In this document: positions 1 to 6,087 of the stretch, piece after piece
How the letters are laid out: each line of letters starts with the position of its first letter
Numbering within the stretch: the first letter of the stretch is position 1
NCBI GenBank assembly: GCA_019347775.1
Contig: JAHWKP010000049.1
Span: 1-10,357 of the forward strand
DNA from: Actinomycetota bacterium
GTDB lineage: Bacteria > Actinomycetota > Acidimicrobiia > Acidimicrobiales > JAHWKP01
DNA: 10,357 nucleotides
Direction of reading: 5' to 3'
Position numbers and translations under genes: made by a program
The notes under the pieces: generated by a model
Database searches by the model: none
The model's input: only the letters and a program-made list of their open reading frames with translations
Told to the model about the DNA's origin: nothing

Positions 1-497
1 ATCTTCGGACCGTTGGCCGCGGCACGGACGGAGCGGCCGGCGAGATTGGCCATACCTGCATCGATCCCAACGGTGATCTCTGCCGTTGCGGCCGGCGGGG
101 CTGCTGGGAGACGGTTGCGACCCTCGGATGGCTCCGACGCCGGGCGGCCGAGCACAAGATTCTGCGAGCCGACGAGCTCGACGCCGCGACCCTCGCCGAG
201 AACGCCAGGAGCGGCTCCGAGCTCCACCGGGCTCTGCTGGAAGAGTTCGCCGACAACCTCGCTCTGGGACTCGCCAATCTCATGCAGCTACTGACGCCGG
301 AATTGATCGTTCTCAACGGTGATGTCGTCTCCGGCGGAGAAACGCTGCGTAAGGAGATCGAGCGACGCACTAAACAGCGTTGTCTGCCCCACATCGCGAC
401 GCGGGTCAAGATCGCTTTCTCAGAGCTGGGCGCTAGCGCGCCGTTGCTCGGAGCCGCCGGTCTTGTTCTCAGCGAAGAGTTCCGGGCCGTTTCTTGA
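1..497 (+). CDS. ROK-family protein (sugar kinase or ROK repressor), 3' part
   Basis: Open at the left edge; the frame reads from base 3 to a TGA at 495-497, giving about 164 C-terminal residues. The fragment begins with a ROK-type segment containing GAAGEIGH followed by CRCGRRGCWE. This is the conserved Cys-rich zinc site (CxCGxxGCxE) of the family, with the upstream His probably the fourth ligand. The C-terminal half ends with the usual ROK layout: LTPELIVLNGDV, then GASAPLLGAAGLV. ROK proteins are either ATP-dependent sugar kinases or N-terminally HTH-fused transcriptional repressors that sense sugars. The distinguishing N-terminus lies outside the window, so neither can be chosen. It directly overlaps the next SDR gene, placing it at or near the head of a sugar-metabolism operon, where it would be either local regulator or sugar kinase. 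Family assignment is firm; the role is open. Confidence 0.88.
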   Translation, partial: LRTVGRGTDGAAGEIGHTCIDPNGDLCRCGRRGCWETVATLGWLRRRAAEHKILRADELDAATLAENARSGSELHRALLEEFADNLALGLANLMQLLTPELIVLNGDVVSGGETLRKEIERRTKQRCLPHIATRVKIAFSELGASAPLLGAAGLVLSEEFRAVS

Positions 498-1273
498 CGC
501 CGGTCTGCATCGTGACCGGCGGTGCCGGACCGCGTATCGGCTCGGGCATCTGCCGCGCCCTAGCCGAGGCTGGCTGGCATGTCGTGGTCACAGACATCGA
601 TATGCCCTCCGCCCGGAAGGTCGACCAGGCATTGCGGGACGACGGACTCTCGGCCGAGAGTCTCGAACTGGACACTTCCGACCACGATTCAGTGCTTGCT
701 GCTGTGGGGCAGGTTCTTGAAACTCACGGAAACGTCCACGGCTTGGTCAACAGCGCCGGCATCGGTTTGACGACGCCGGCCGACCAGCTGGCGGACGAGG
801 ACTACGAGCATGTGGTCGGCACGGACCTGCGCGGCCCGTGGTGGTGTGCTCAAGCCGTCATCCCCTCGATGAAGGCGGCCGGCGGAGGCAGCATCGTCAA
901 TATCGGTTCGGTACACGCGCTCTCGACCTTTCCGGGCAACTCGCTGTACTCGGCGGCCAAGTCCGGCCTCGTCGGGCTGACCCGCGGCATTGCTTCGGAC
1001 TACGGCGGCTTCGGCATCCGCTGCAATATCATCCACCCCGGCCTCGTGGCGTGCGACGCAGACTTCGAGCAAGCCCACGAAAGCGGGGTCGACGTTCTCG
1101 ACAGGTGGCAAGTCGACCGCCAGCTGCTGAACCGGCGGATCACCGGGATCGACATCGGGCGAGCCGCGGAATTCCTGTTGAGCGACGCCGCAGGCGCCAT
1201 CACGGGAGCCCAGCTCGTCGTGGATGCAGGAACCAGTTCGATGCTGGTCGACCGGGAGGCCGCTTTATGGTGA
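494..1273 (+). CDS. Short-chain dehydrogenase/reductase, tandem copy 1
   Basis: A 259-residue classical SDR, expected to oxidise or reduce a hydroxyl/keto group with NAD(H). The cofactor loop reads TGGAGPRIG (residues 8-16), a variant of TGxxxGIG. Asp34 at the end of the second strand favours NAD over NADP. The NSAG motif is at 86-89, and the catalytic residues are Ser139, Tyr152 and Lys156 (YSAAK). The end carries the usual ITGAQLVVDAG segment. The TTG start overlaps the ROK stop (TTGA), so translation is probably coupled; no strong ribosome site is visible, and no other start fits the SDR N-terminus. The stop sits inside ATGGTGA, where the next SDR begins. It is very similar to that second SDR throughout (about 60% by eye), so the pair arose by duplication. 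Substrate unknown; a sugar, lactol or sugar-acid derivative is inferred from context. Confidence 0.9.
   Translation: MTPVCIVTGGAGPRIGSGICRALAEAGWHVVVTDIDMPSARKVDQALRDDGLSAESLELDTSDHDSVLAAVGQVLETHGNVHGLVNSAGIGLTTPADQLADEDYEHVVGTDLRGPWWCAQAVIPSMKAAGGGSIVNIGSVHALSTFPGNSLYSAAKSGLVGLTRGIASDYGGFGIRCNIIHPGLVACDADFEQAHESGVDVLDRWQVDRQLLNRRITGIDIGRAAEFLLSDAAGAITGAQLVVDAGTSSMLVDREAALW
1254..1259 (+). promoter_or_regulatory. Ribosome binding site of second SDR
   Basis: GGGAGG lies seven bases before the ATG at 1267, inside the end of the upstream SDR gene. It supports ATG 1267 over later starts, although that gives copy 2 a longer N-terminus than copy 1. Confidence 0.6.
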
Positions 1274-2121
1274 CTGAGCTGGCCGGACGCGGAGCGGACG
1301 GCGGTGACTCAATCACCGGCGGAGAACCCGTCGCGTTCGTCACCGGCGGCGCGGGCCCGCGAATAGGCGCAGGTTTGTGCCGTGCACTGGCCGAGGAGGG
1401 ATGGCACGTCGTGGTGGCGGATCTCGACGGGTTTGCGGCTGAGCAGGTAGCCCAGTCCCTCGTAGCCGAGGGCCTGTCGGCCGAGGCAGAGCAGCTTGAC
1501 ACGTCGAGCCGAGACTCGATCCGGGAGTCGATCGGGCGGGTGCTCGACGGACGCGGCCGCATCGATGGCCTCGTCAACAGCGCAGGAGTTGGCCAGATGA
1601 CGCCGGCCGACGAGCTGACGGACTCCGACTACGAGCGCGTCGTGGGGATCGACCTAAGGGGTCCTTGGTGGTGTGCCCAGGCGGTGCTCCCGGAAATGAA
1701 GGCTCGCGGCAAGGGCAGCATCGTGAGCATCGGCTCAGTTCATTCCATGGCGACCATGGCCAACTCCTCGTTGTACGCCGCCGCCAAATCCGGTGTGGCC
1801 GGGCTCACACGCGGGATCGCCTCGGACTGGGGGCGATTCGGGATCAGGTGCAATGTGGTCCACCCGGGTCTGGTCCCGTCCGCGCCAGAGCTCCGAGAGA
1901 TGGAAGACAGCAACCCAGGCAACGGGTGGTGGTTACAGCACCAACTCATCAACGCGCCGATCGCGGGGCTCGACATCGGGCGGGCGGTCGCTTTCCTGCT
2001 CAGCGACCGTGCGGCGTGCCTCACTGGAGCGGAACTGGTGGTTGACGGCGGGCTCACCTCGATGCTGACCGAGCTGTCCCCGCTCGAGCCTCGACCGCAG
2101 GATGGAGGGGAGCGGACGTGA
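1267..2121 (+). CDS. Short-chain dehydrogenase/reductase, tandem copy 2
   Basis: A 284-residue classical SDR, the paralogue of the gene just upstream. The glycine loop TGGAGPRIG is at 26-34, Asp52 is the probable NAD-selecting residue, NSAG is at 104-107, and the catalytic residues are Ser157, Tyr170 and Lys174 (YAAAK). It differs from copy 1 by an 18-20 residue polar N-terminal extension, a distinct substrate-loop segment (about residues 203-225, rich in Glu, Asn, Gly and Trp) and a longer C-terminal tail. The ATG overlaps the stop of copy 1 and has a good ribosome site; GTG 1270 in the same frame cannot be excluded. Co-translation of two diverged SDRs suggests either two consecutive or opposite oxidations, such as epimerisation through a keto intermediate, or a mixed tetramer. 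The substrate is not known. The gene ends by overlapping the start of the NTF2-like gene. Confidence 0.9.
   Translation: MVTELAGRGADGGDSITGGEPVAFVTGGAGPRIGAGLCRALAEEGWHVVVADLDGFAAEQVAQSLVAEGLSAEAEQLDTSSRDSIRESIGRVLDGRGRIDGLVNSAGVGQMTPADELTDSDYERVVGIDLRGPWWCAQAVLPEMKARGKGSIVSIGSVHSMATMANSSLYAAAKSGVAGLTRGIASDWGRFGIRCNVVHPGLVPSAPELREMEDSNPGNGWWLQHQLINAPIAGLDIGRAVAFLLSDRAACLTGAELVVDGGLTSMLTELSPLEPRPQDGGERT
2104..2110 (+). promoter_or_regulatory. Ribosome binding site of the NTF2-like gene
   Basis: GGAGGGG lies seven bases upstream of the GTG at 2118. It fixes that start, which overlaps the stop of the preceding SDR (GTGA). Confidence 0.6.
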
Positions 2122-2618
2122 CCAAGCTGAGCGGGGATACAACGGAGTCCGACGCCCGGGAGCTAATCGAGATGCTCTGGCGCCGCGACAGCGTGGCGTG
2201 CGTGCGCGGCGACTGGGATGCCGTGTCGGATGACTTCGACCCCGACGAGTTCATCGGCTTCGTCGGGGGGGCGAACGGGGCTCATTGGCGCATCGGATAC
2301 CCAACGCTTGAGAGCTACCGCGAGGCCTGGCTGACAGGCGCCGATCTCTTTGGGGGAGGCGCTGATCCGGAGGGGGCAACTCAAGAAGCGCTGAGCGCGA
2401 GCACGATTGCGGAGATCGAGGTGAGAGGTCGCCGCGCCCTCGTGCGCAAGAACTTCAGCGGCAAGGTTGGCCCAAGCCAGGTTTCCATGGAAGGTCGGAC
2501 TTACTACTTCTGCCGTAACGATGGGCGTCGGTGGCGCATAACCGGATTCGCGGCCGGTTTTCCCAATCTCGATCCCCCATCTTCGCCGACCAACCCGGAA
2601 TCGGGCGATGCGCCGTGA
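2118..2618 (+). CDS. NTF2/SnoaL-like small protein, function unknown
   Basis: A 166-residue soluble protein without signal peptide or membrane segment. The order of elements fits an NTF2-like alpha+beta cone: an N-terminal helix (residues about 10-30) with acidic and Arg residues, a GDWDAVSDDFDPDEFIGF segment typical of the first conserved strand region in SnoaL-like proteins, then the strands IAEIEVRGRRALVRKNF, TYYFCRNDGRRWRITGFAAGF and a Pro/Ser-rich tail. Members of this fold serve as isomerases, dehydratases, cyclases or ligand-binding subunits, and the sequence gives no specific catalytic signature. It is the last gene of the plus-strand block, overlapping the SDR before it, so it probably acts on the same compound, for instance as an isomerase or dehydratase. 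The fold call is moderate; the function is unassigned. Confidence 0.75.
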   Translation: MTKLSGDTTESDARELIEMLWRRDSVACVRGDWDAVSDDFDPDEFIGFVGGANGAHWRIGYPTLESYREAWLTGADLFGGGADPEGATQEALSASTIAEIEVRGRRALVRKNFSGKVGPSQVSMEGRTYYFCRNDGRRWRITGFAAGFPNLDPPSSPTNPESGDAP

Positions 2619-2631
2619 AGCTCAGGTAGAT

Positions 2632-2669
2632 GCGAGCCCGGCCCTGGGACTGCCTCACCGGGGGGTCGC
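2632..2669. terminator. Possible hairpin between convergent genes
   Basis: In the 63-bp gap between the NTF2-like stop and the MDR stop, GCGA (2632-2635) plus CCCGG (2637-2641) can pair with CCGGG (2658-2662) plus TCGC (2666-2669), closing a 16-base loop with a small internal bulge. No T-run follows on either strand, so this would be at best a weak or factor-assisted bidirectional terminator. Confidence 0.25.
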
Positions 2670-2681
2670 TCGGTTTCGGCG

Positions 2682-3617
2682 TCAGGGGCGCAGGAGCGCC
2701 TTCGTCACATCGTCCCTGCCGTGCATGAGCGACATGAACACTTGGGCCCCTTCGTTGAGTGGGAAGGAATCGGCCCAGCCAAGGTCGACCTCGCCGGCCA
2801 TTTGAACCGCGGTCGAGAATTCGTCGTCGGTGTAAGCGAAGGAGCCGGTTACGCGCTTCTCCTGACGTACCAGCGCGGTCGCGTCGAATCCAGCGTCGGG
2901 GCTCATCAGTCCCAGCCAGACCGCGATGCCGCCAGGACGGAGCCGGTCAACCGAGGCCTGGTGGGTGGCAGGCAGCCCGACCGCGTCGAAAATCACGTCG
3001 AATTCACCTTCCAGCGCCGGTGAGGTGACATCCGCGCCCAGCCCGCCTGCCACCTCGAGACGCCGCTCAGAAAGGTCGGCTACGGCGATCTCGTCGGCAC
3101 CTCCTCGCTGTGCCGCCAACAGGCATACCAAGCCGATCGTGCCGGCGCCGATCACGCCGACCCGAGATGACTTCGGCGCCCCTGCGAGGCCCCAGGCGTG
3201 GACGCCGTTGGCCAGCGGCTCCACCATCGCTCCGGCCTCCCACGACAGATGGGCGGGCAGGTCGTGCAACGAGCGCTCTGGGACGACGACGCGCGGCGCG
3301 AATCCCCCGGCACGGTGGATTCCGACGATGGCCCGACCCGGACATATCCGTTCTTGACCGCTGTGGCATAGCGAGCACTGTCCGCACCCGGTCAGGGGGT
3401 TGACCGCCACCCTCCGACCGTCAGCGGTCGTGCCCGCGAACTCATGCCCCATGACGAGCGGCGGTTGGCGAAAGCCGGGTTGGCTGATGCCATGCAATTC
3501 GCTGCCGCAGATGCCGCACGCGGCGACGTCGACGACCGCCTCTCCCGCCTTCACTGATGGCTCGTCGATATCCTGCAACTCCACTACGCCCGGGCGAGTG
3601 AACACCAAAGCTTGCAC
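2682..3617 (-). CDS. Zinc-dependent medium-chain alcohol/polyol dehydrogenase
   Basis: A 311-residue MDR-family NAD(P)-dependent dehydrogenase of the sorbitol/threonine dehydrogenase type, oxidising a secondary alcohol or sugar hydroxyl. Catalytic zinc ligands are visible: Cys37 in CGICGSELH, His58-Glu59 in MGHEF, and Glu133 in MVEPLANGVHAW. A complete structural zinc site is present (Cys78, Cys81, Cys84, Cys92, spacing 3-3-8). The Rossmann motif GVIGAGTIG spans 154-162. It is shorter than the usual 340-350 residues, with a compact C-terminal half but no frame break. The GTG start follows a clear GGAGG seven bases upstream. It is transcribed alone, divergently from the kinase gene. In context it could oxidise a sugar to its lactone, feeding the SMP-30 lactonase, or oxidise a polyol; the sequence does not settle this. 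Family is certain, substrate is not. Confidence 0.93.
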   Translation of the reverse strand: MQALVFTRPGVVELQDIDEPSVKAGEAVVDVAACGICGSELHGISQPGFRQPPLVMGHEFAGTTADGRRVAVNPLTGCGQCSLCHSGQERICPGRAIVGIHRAGGFAPRVVVPERSLHDLPAHLSWEAGAMVEPLANGVHAWGLAGAPKSSRVGVIGAGTIGLVCLLAAQRGGADEIAVADLSERRLEVAGGLGADVTSPALEGEFDVIFDAVGLPATHQASVDRLRPGGIAVWLGLMSPDAGFDATALVRQEKRVTGSFAYTDDEFSTAVQMAGEVDLGWADSFPLNEGAQVFMSLMHGRDDVTKALLRP

Positions 3618-3624
3618 TGCGACA

Positions 3625-3629
3625 CCTCC
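3625..3629 (-). promoter_or_regulatory. Ribosome binding site of the MDR gene
   Basis: GGAGG on the minus strand, seven bases upstream of the GTG start codon at 3617-3615. It confirms that start. Confidence 0.65.
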
Positions 3630-3635
3630 GTCACG

Positions 3636-3648
3636 CCGGCGGCGCCGG
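3636..3648. repeat. GC-rich inverted repeat in the MDR leader
   Basis: CCGGCG and CGCCGG flank a single base, 17-25 bases from the palindromic operator candidate and just upstream of the MDR ribosome site. It may be a second operator half or a leader hairpin. Given the high local GC content it may also be chance. Confidence 0.2.
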
Positions 3649-3652
3649 ACTA

Positions 3653-3664
3653 AGTACAGGTACT
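3653..3664. promoter_or_regulatory. Palindromic operator candidate AGTACAGGTACT
   Basis: Perfect 5-bp arms (AGTAC / GTACT) separated by two bases, in the only sizeable intergenic region, between the divergent MDR and kinase genes. It overlaps a good minus-strand -10 element and its predicted transcription start, a typical repressor position. The A/T content stands out from the surrounding GC-rich DNA. A dimeric regulator, for example GntR-type, is plausible; no such gene is in the window unless the cut ROK gene is a repressor. Confidence 0.45.
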
Positions 3665-3689
3665 ATACGCAGATCCCGCCGGCCCCCAA
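3662..3689 (-). promoter_or_regulatory. Candidate sigma70-type promoter of the MDR gene
   Basis: On the minus strand, TTGGGG (3689-3684, a weak -35) and TATAGT (3667-3662, five of six matches to the -10 consensus) are 16 bases apart. Transcription would start near 3655, giving a leader of about 38 bases that contains the GGAGG. Plus-strand TACTAT at 3661-3666 could serve as a -10 for the divergent operon, but no recognisable -35 accompanies it. Confidence 0.35.
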
Positions 3690-3765
3690 AGTCGTCGTCA
3701 CGGCCTCAAGTGCCGCCCGCCCGTCGCCAGCAACGACGCCGCTCCTGCTTAACGAGGGCAACGTC

Positions 3766-4743
3766 GTGGACTACCTGCGTCGGCGCGGCACGTTCGACGA
3801 CGGAGCGCCGACCGTGCGCGTTCTCGCCGGTGGCGTTTCGAGCACGGTGCTCGCCATCGAAGGCACCACTCAGGCGGTCGTCGTCAAGCAGCCTCTCGCC
3901 AAGCTTCGTGTGCCACAGGAGTGGGCGGCCAAGCGCGAGCGAGCCATCACCGAAGGAGAGGCGCTGACTCTGGCGCGCAGGTGGACGCCGGATGCCGTGC
4001 CCGCTGTGCACGACATCGACCGCGACCTTTGCGTCGTGACCCTGGAGCTCGCGCCGGCCGATTGGCGCTGCTGGAAGCAAGATCTGCTGGAGGGGAAAGT
4101 AGATGTCGAGCTCGCGGCCGATCTCGGCCGGCTGTTGGGATGCTGGCACCGGCGGTCCTCGGACGACGCTGCGCTACAGGCACAGTTCTCGGACCACGAC
4201 GCCTTCGAACAACTACGCGTATCGCCCTACTACCGGACGGCAGCGCTTCGCCTGCCCGAGTTCCGTGACCAGATCGAAGAGGTGGTCGACGCCATGCTGG
4301 CGACGAGTCGTTGTCTGGTTCACGGCGACTTCTCTCCGAAGAACATCCTCGTCGGACCTCACCGTGAAGCCTGGGTCCTCGATTTCGAAGTGGCGCACTT
4401 CGGCGACCCGACCTTCGACGTTGCTTTTCTGCTCAGCCACCTGTGCCTGAAGGCCATCCACCGCCCGGATGGCGCCGCCGCCTACCTGGCGGCTTGCGAG
4501 GCGTTCTGGTCGGCATATCACGAAGAACTAGCCGGATCGGTTGGCTTTGACGAACGCAACGTCAGTAAGCAGCTCGGCTGTCTGATCATTGCCCGGGTCG
4601 TTGGCAAGTCGCCCGTCGAATACCTGGACGCGGGCGGTCAACGCGCTGCGCTTCGCGTGGGCGGCGACCTGTTGACCCGGCCGCCGGCGGGCATCTCAGC
4701 TCTCTTCACGGAACTGAGGCAGGCGTTGCTTGTCCAAGACTGA
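3766..4743 (+). CDS. APH/choline-kinase-fold small-molecule kinase
   Basis: A 325-residue kinase of the aminoglycoside phosphotransferase fold, which uses ATP to phosphorylate a hydroxyl on a small molecule. The N-lobe has GGVSS (residues 22-26), a glycine-rich loop equivalent, and an ATP-binding lysine, Lys41 in VVVKQP. The C-lobe has the catalytic HGDFSPKN (His186, Asp188, Asn193) and the metal-binding DFE (Asp206). I chose GTG 3766 because GAGG stands eight bases upstream. The frame stays open further up but would run antisense into the MDR gene; family resemblance before residue 1 (LNEGNVV) leaves CTG 3745 possible. It overlaps the enolase paralogue by 14 bases, so the two are translationally coupled. 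Real aminoglycoside resistance is unlikely here. Kinases of this fold also act on methylthioribose, homoserine and choline. The inferred role is to make the phosphorylated acid used by the next enzyme. Confidence 0.85.
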   Translation: MDYLRRRGTFDDGAPTVRVLAGGVSSTVLAIEGTTQAVVVKQPLAKLRVPQEWAAKRERAITEGEALTLARRWTPDAVPAVHDIDRDLCVVTLELAPADWRCWKQDLLEGKVDVELAADLGRLLGCWHRRSSDDAALQAQFSDHDAFEQLRVSPYYRTAALRLPEFRDQIEEVVDAMLATSRCLVHGDFSPKNILVGPHREAWVLDFEVAHFGDPTFDVAFLLSHLCLKAIHRPDGAAAYLAACEAFWSAYHEELAGSVGFDERNVSKQLGCLIIARVVGKSPVEYLDAGGQRAALRVGGDLLTRPPAGISALFTELRQALLVQD

Positions 4744-6070
4744 GGTCGTAGCCGTCGACGGGTGGGAGGTCCTCGACTCGCGCGGCACTCCGACCGTGGC
4801 GTGCGAGGTCCGGTTGGCCGGCGGGGCCGTCGGACAGGCCTCAGTGCCGTCGGGAGCATCGACCGGCAGACACGAGGCGGTCGAGCTGCGCGACGGAGGT
4901 GACCGCTACGGCGGCCTTGGCGTGCTCCTGGCCGTAGGCAACGTCAAGGGCCCACTCGCGAGTGCCGCCGTAGGAGCAGATGCCGCCGACCTCGCGGAGC
5001 TAGATCGAGCCTTGCGGGCGGCGGACGGCACTCCGCTCCTGGCTCGGCTCGGAAGCAATGCCGTGCTCGCCGTGTCCGTGGCGAGTGCCATCGCGGCTGC
5101 AGCGGCAGAGGGCATCCCGCTGTATCGCTGGGTCGCCGGGAACGTCGAAGTCAGCCTGCCGCTGCCGATGGTCAACGTCGTCTCCGGTGGAGCCCATGCC
5201 GGCCGGGCCGTAGATGTCCAGGATGTCCTCGTCGTTCCCATGGGCGCGGCCAGCTTCGGTGAGGCTCTCGAATGGGCATGGCGGGTGCGGCGCGGCACTG
5301 CCGAAGTGGCCGCAGACCGCGGGCTGCTCACGGCCCTGGTGGCGGATGAGGGTGGCCTGGGGCCACCTCTGCCGTCGAACCGGGCGGCTATGGAGTTGGT
5401 GGTGGCCGGCATCGAACGGGCGGGATTGGCGCCCGGTGAACAGGTCGGTCTGGCGATCGACGTCGCCGCCAACCAACTCTGCGACCGCGATGGCTACAGG
5501 TTCGCGGCCGAGGACCGGCTCCTCACCACTGCTGAGCTCGTCGACGAGGTCATCGGTTGGTGCGGCGATTACCCGATCGTCTCCGTCGAGGACGTTCTCG
5601 CTGAGGACGACTGGGATGGCTGGACGGCGGCGACCAGCCGGCTCCGCGGCGTCCAGGTGCTCGGTGACGACCTATTCGCCACTGATCTCAGGCGCCTCGA
5701 GCGCGGCATAGGGCTAGGCGTCGCCAACGCGGTGCTCGTCAAGCCGAACCAGAACGGCACCGTCTCGGGTGCCGAGGCAGTCTTGCGGCGGGCCCGGGCA
5801 GCTGGTTACGCACCGGTCGTTTCGGCGCGCTCTGGCGAGACCGAGGACGCATGGCTGGCCGACCTCGCCGTCGGCTGGGGAGCAGGCCAGATAAAGGTCG
5901 GCTCGACCATGCGTTCCGAGCGAACCGCGAAATGGAACCGCCTCTTGCGCATCGAAGCCGAACTCGGCGCCGCCGCGTCGTTCGCGGGAGCGGGCGCGCT
6001 CGGCCACGGCGACCGACTCGGCGCGACCGGGTCGGAAGCTTCGATGGCGGCTTACAGTGACCGGCTCTAG
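4730..6070 (+). CDS. Enolase (phosphopyruvate hydratase) paralogue with altered active site
   Basis: A 446-residue protein collinear with enolase: DSRGTPTV and loop PSGASTG (40-46), GGAHA (His156), ADEGG (Glu207), metal ligands Asp244, Glu287 and Asp313, catalytic base Lys338, RSGETED (368-374) for phosphate binding, and GQIK (Lys389). The enolase fold, magnesium sites, base lysine and phosphate contacts are therefore kept. Two normally invariant residues are changed: the Glu of IQEF (E. coli Glu167) is Asp165, and the His of SHRSGETED (E. coli His369) is Ala367. Both lie on the side that handles the leaving hydroxyl. This argues for a different but still phosphorylated substrate rather than ordinary glycolysis. 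The TTG start lies within the kinase gene's end, with GAGG ten bases upstream; 17 bases separate it from the FAH gene. It is best called an enolase-like phospho-acid dehydratase; a slow or regulated true enolase is not excluded. Confidence 0.92.
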   Translation: MSKTEVVAVDGWEVLDSRGTPTVACEVRLAGGAVGQASVPSGASTGRHEAVELRDGGDRYGGLGVLLAVGNVKGPLASAAVGADAADLAELDRALRAADGTPLLARLGSNAVLAVSVASAIAAAAAEGIPLYRWVAGNVEVSLPLPMVNVVSGGAHAGRAVDVQDVLVVPMGAASFGEALEWAWRVRRGTAEVAADRGLLTALVADEGGLGPPLPSNRAAMELVVAGIERAGLAPGEQVGLAIDVAANQLCDRDGYRFAAEDRLLTTAELVDEVIGWCGDYPIVSVEDVLAEDDWDGWTAATSRLRGVQVLGDDLFATDLRRLERGIGLGVANAVLVKPNQNGTVSGAEAVLRRARAAGYAPVVSARSGETEDAWLADLAVGWGAGQIKVGSTMRSERTAKWNRLLRIEAELGAAASFAGAGALGHGDRLGATGSEASMAAYSDRL

Positions 6071-6073
6071 CGG

Positions 6074-6080
6074 AAAGGGG
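6074..6080 (+). promoter_or_regulatory. Ribosome binding site of FAH gene (supports CTG start)
   Basis: AAAGGGG, seven bases before CTG 6088. It is the only good ribosome site near the gene's 5' end and decides the start in favour of a CTG codon over GTG 6151. Confidence 0.6.
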
Positions 6081-6087
6081 ACCAACA

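Noticed and set aside
838..1266. Upstream extension of the second SDR frame inside the first SDR
   Set aside because: Arg/Pro-rich out-of-frame translation of a gene with a complete catalytic triad; ATG 1267 has its own ribosome site.
3400..3765. Upstream extension of the kinase reading frame with ATG/GTG codons
   Set aside because: It runs antisense through the start of the MDR gene, whose zinc motifs prove that strand is coding. The encoded residues are low-complexity Ser/Thr/Arg, and a ribosome site supports GTG 3766.
3766..4743. Aminoglycoside antibiotic resistance gene
   Set aside because: Only the general APH fold motifs are shared. Coupling to an enolase paralogue and FAH hydrolase, with no mobile element nearby, points to metabolism.
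4906..5476. Minus-strand open frames opposite the enolase paralogue
   Set aside because: Ala/Ser/Thr-rich translation mirroring the GC-rich codon structure of the enolase gene; no start or ribosome site of note.
4730..6070. Ordinary glycolytic enolase
   Set aside because: Two active-site residues normally invariant are substituted, and the gene sits in a catabolic operon rather than a housekeeping context. A true enolase role is less likely, though not excluded.
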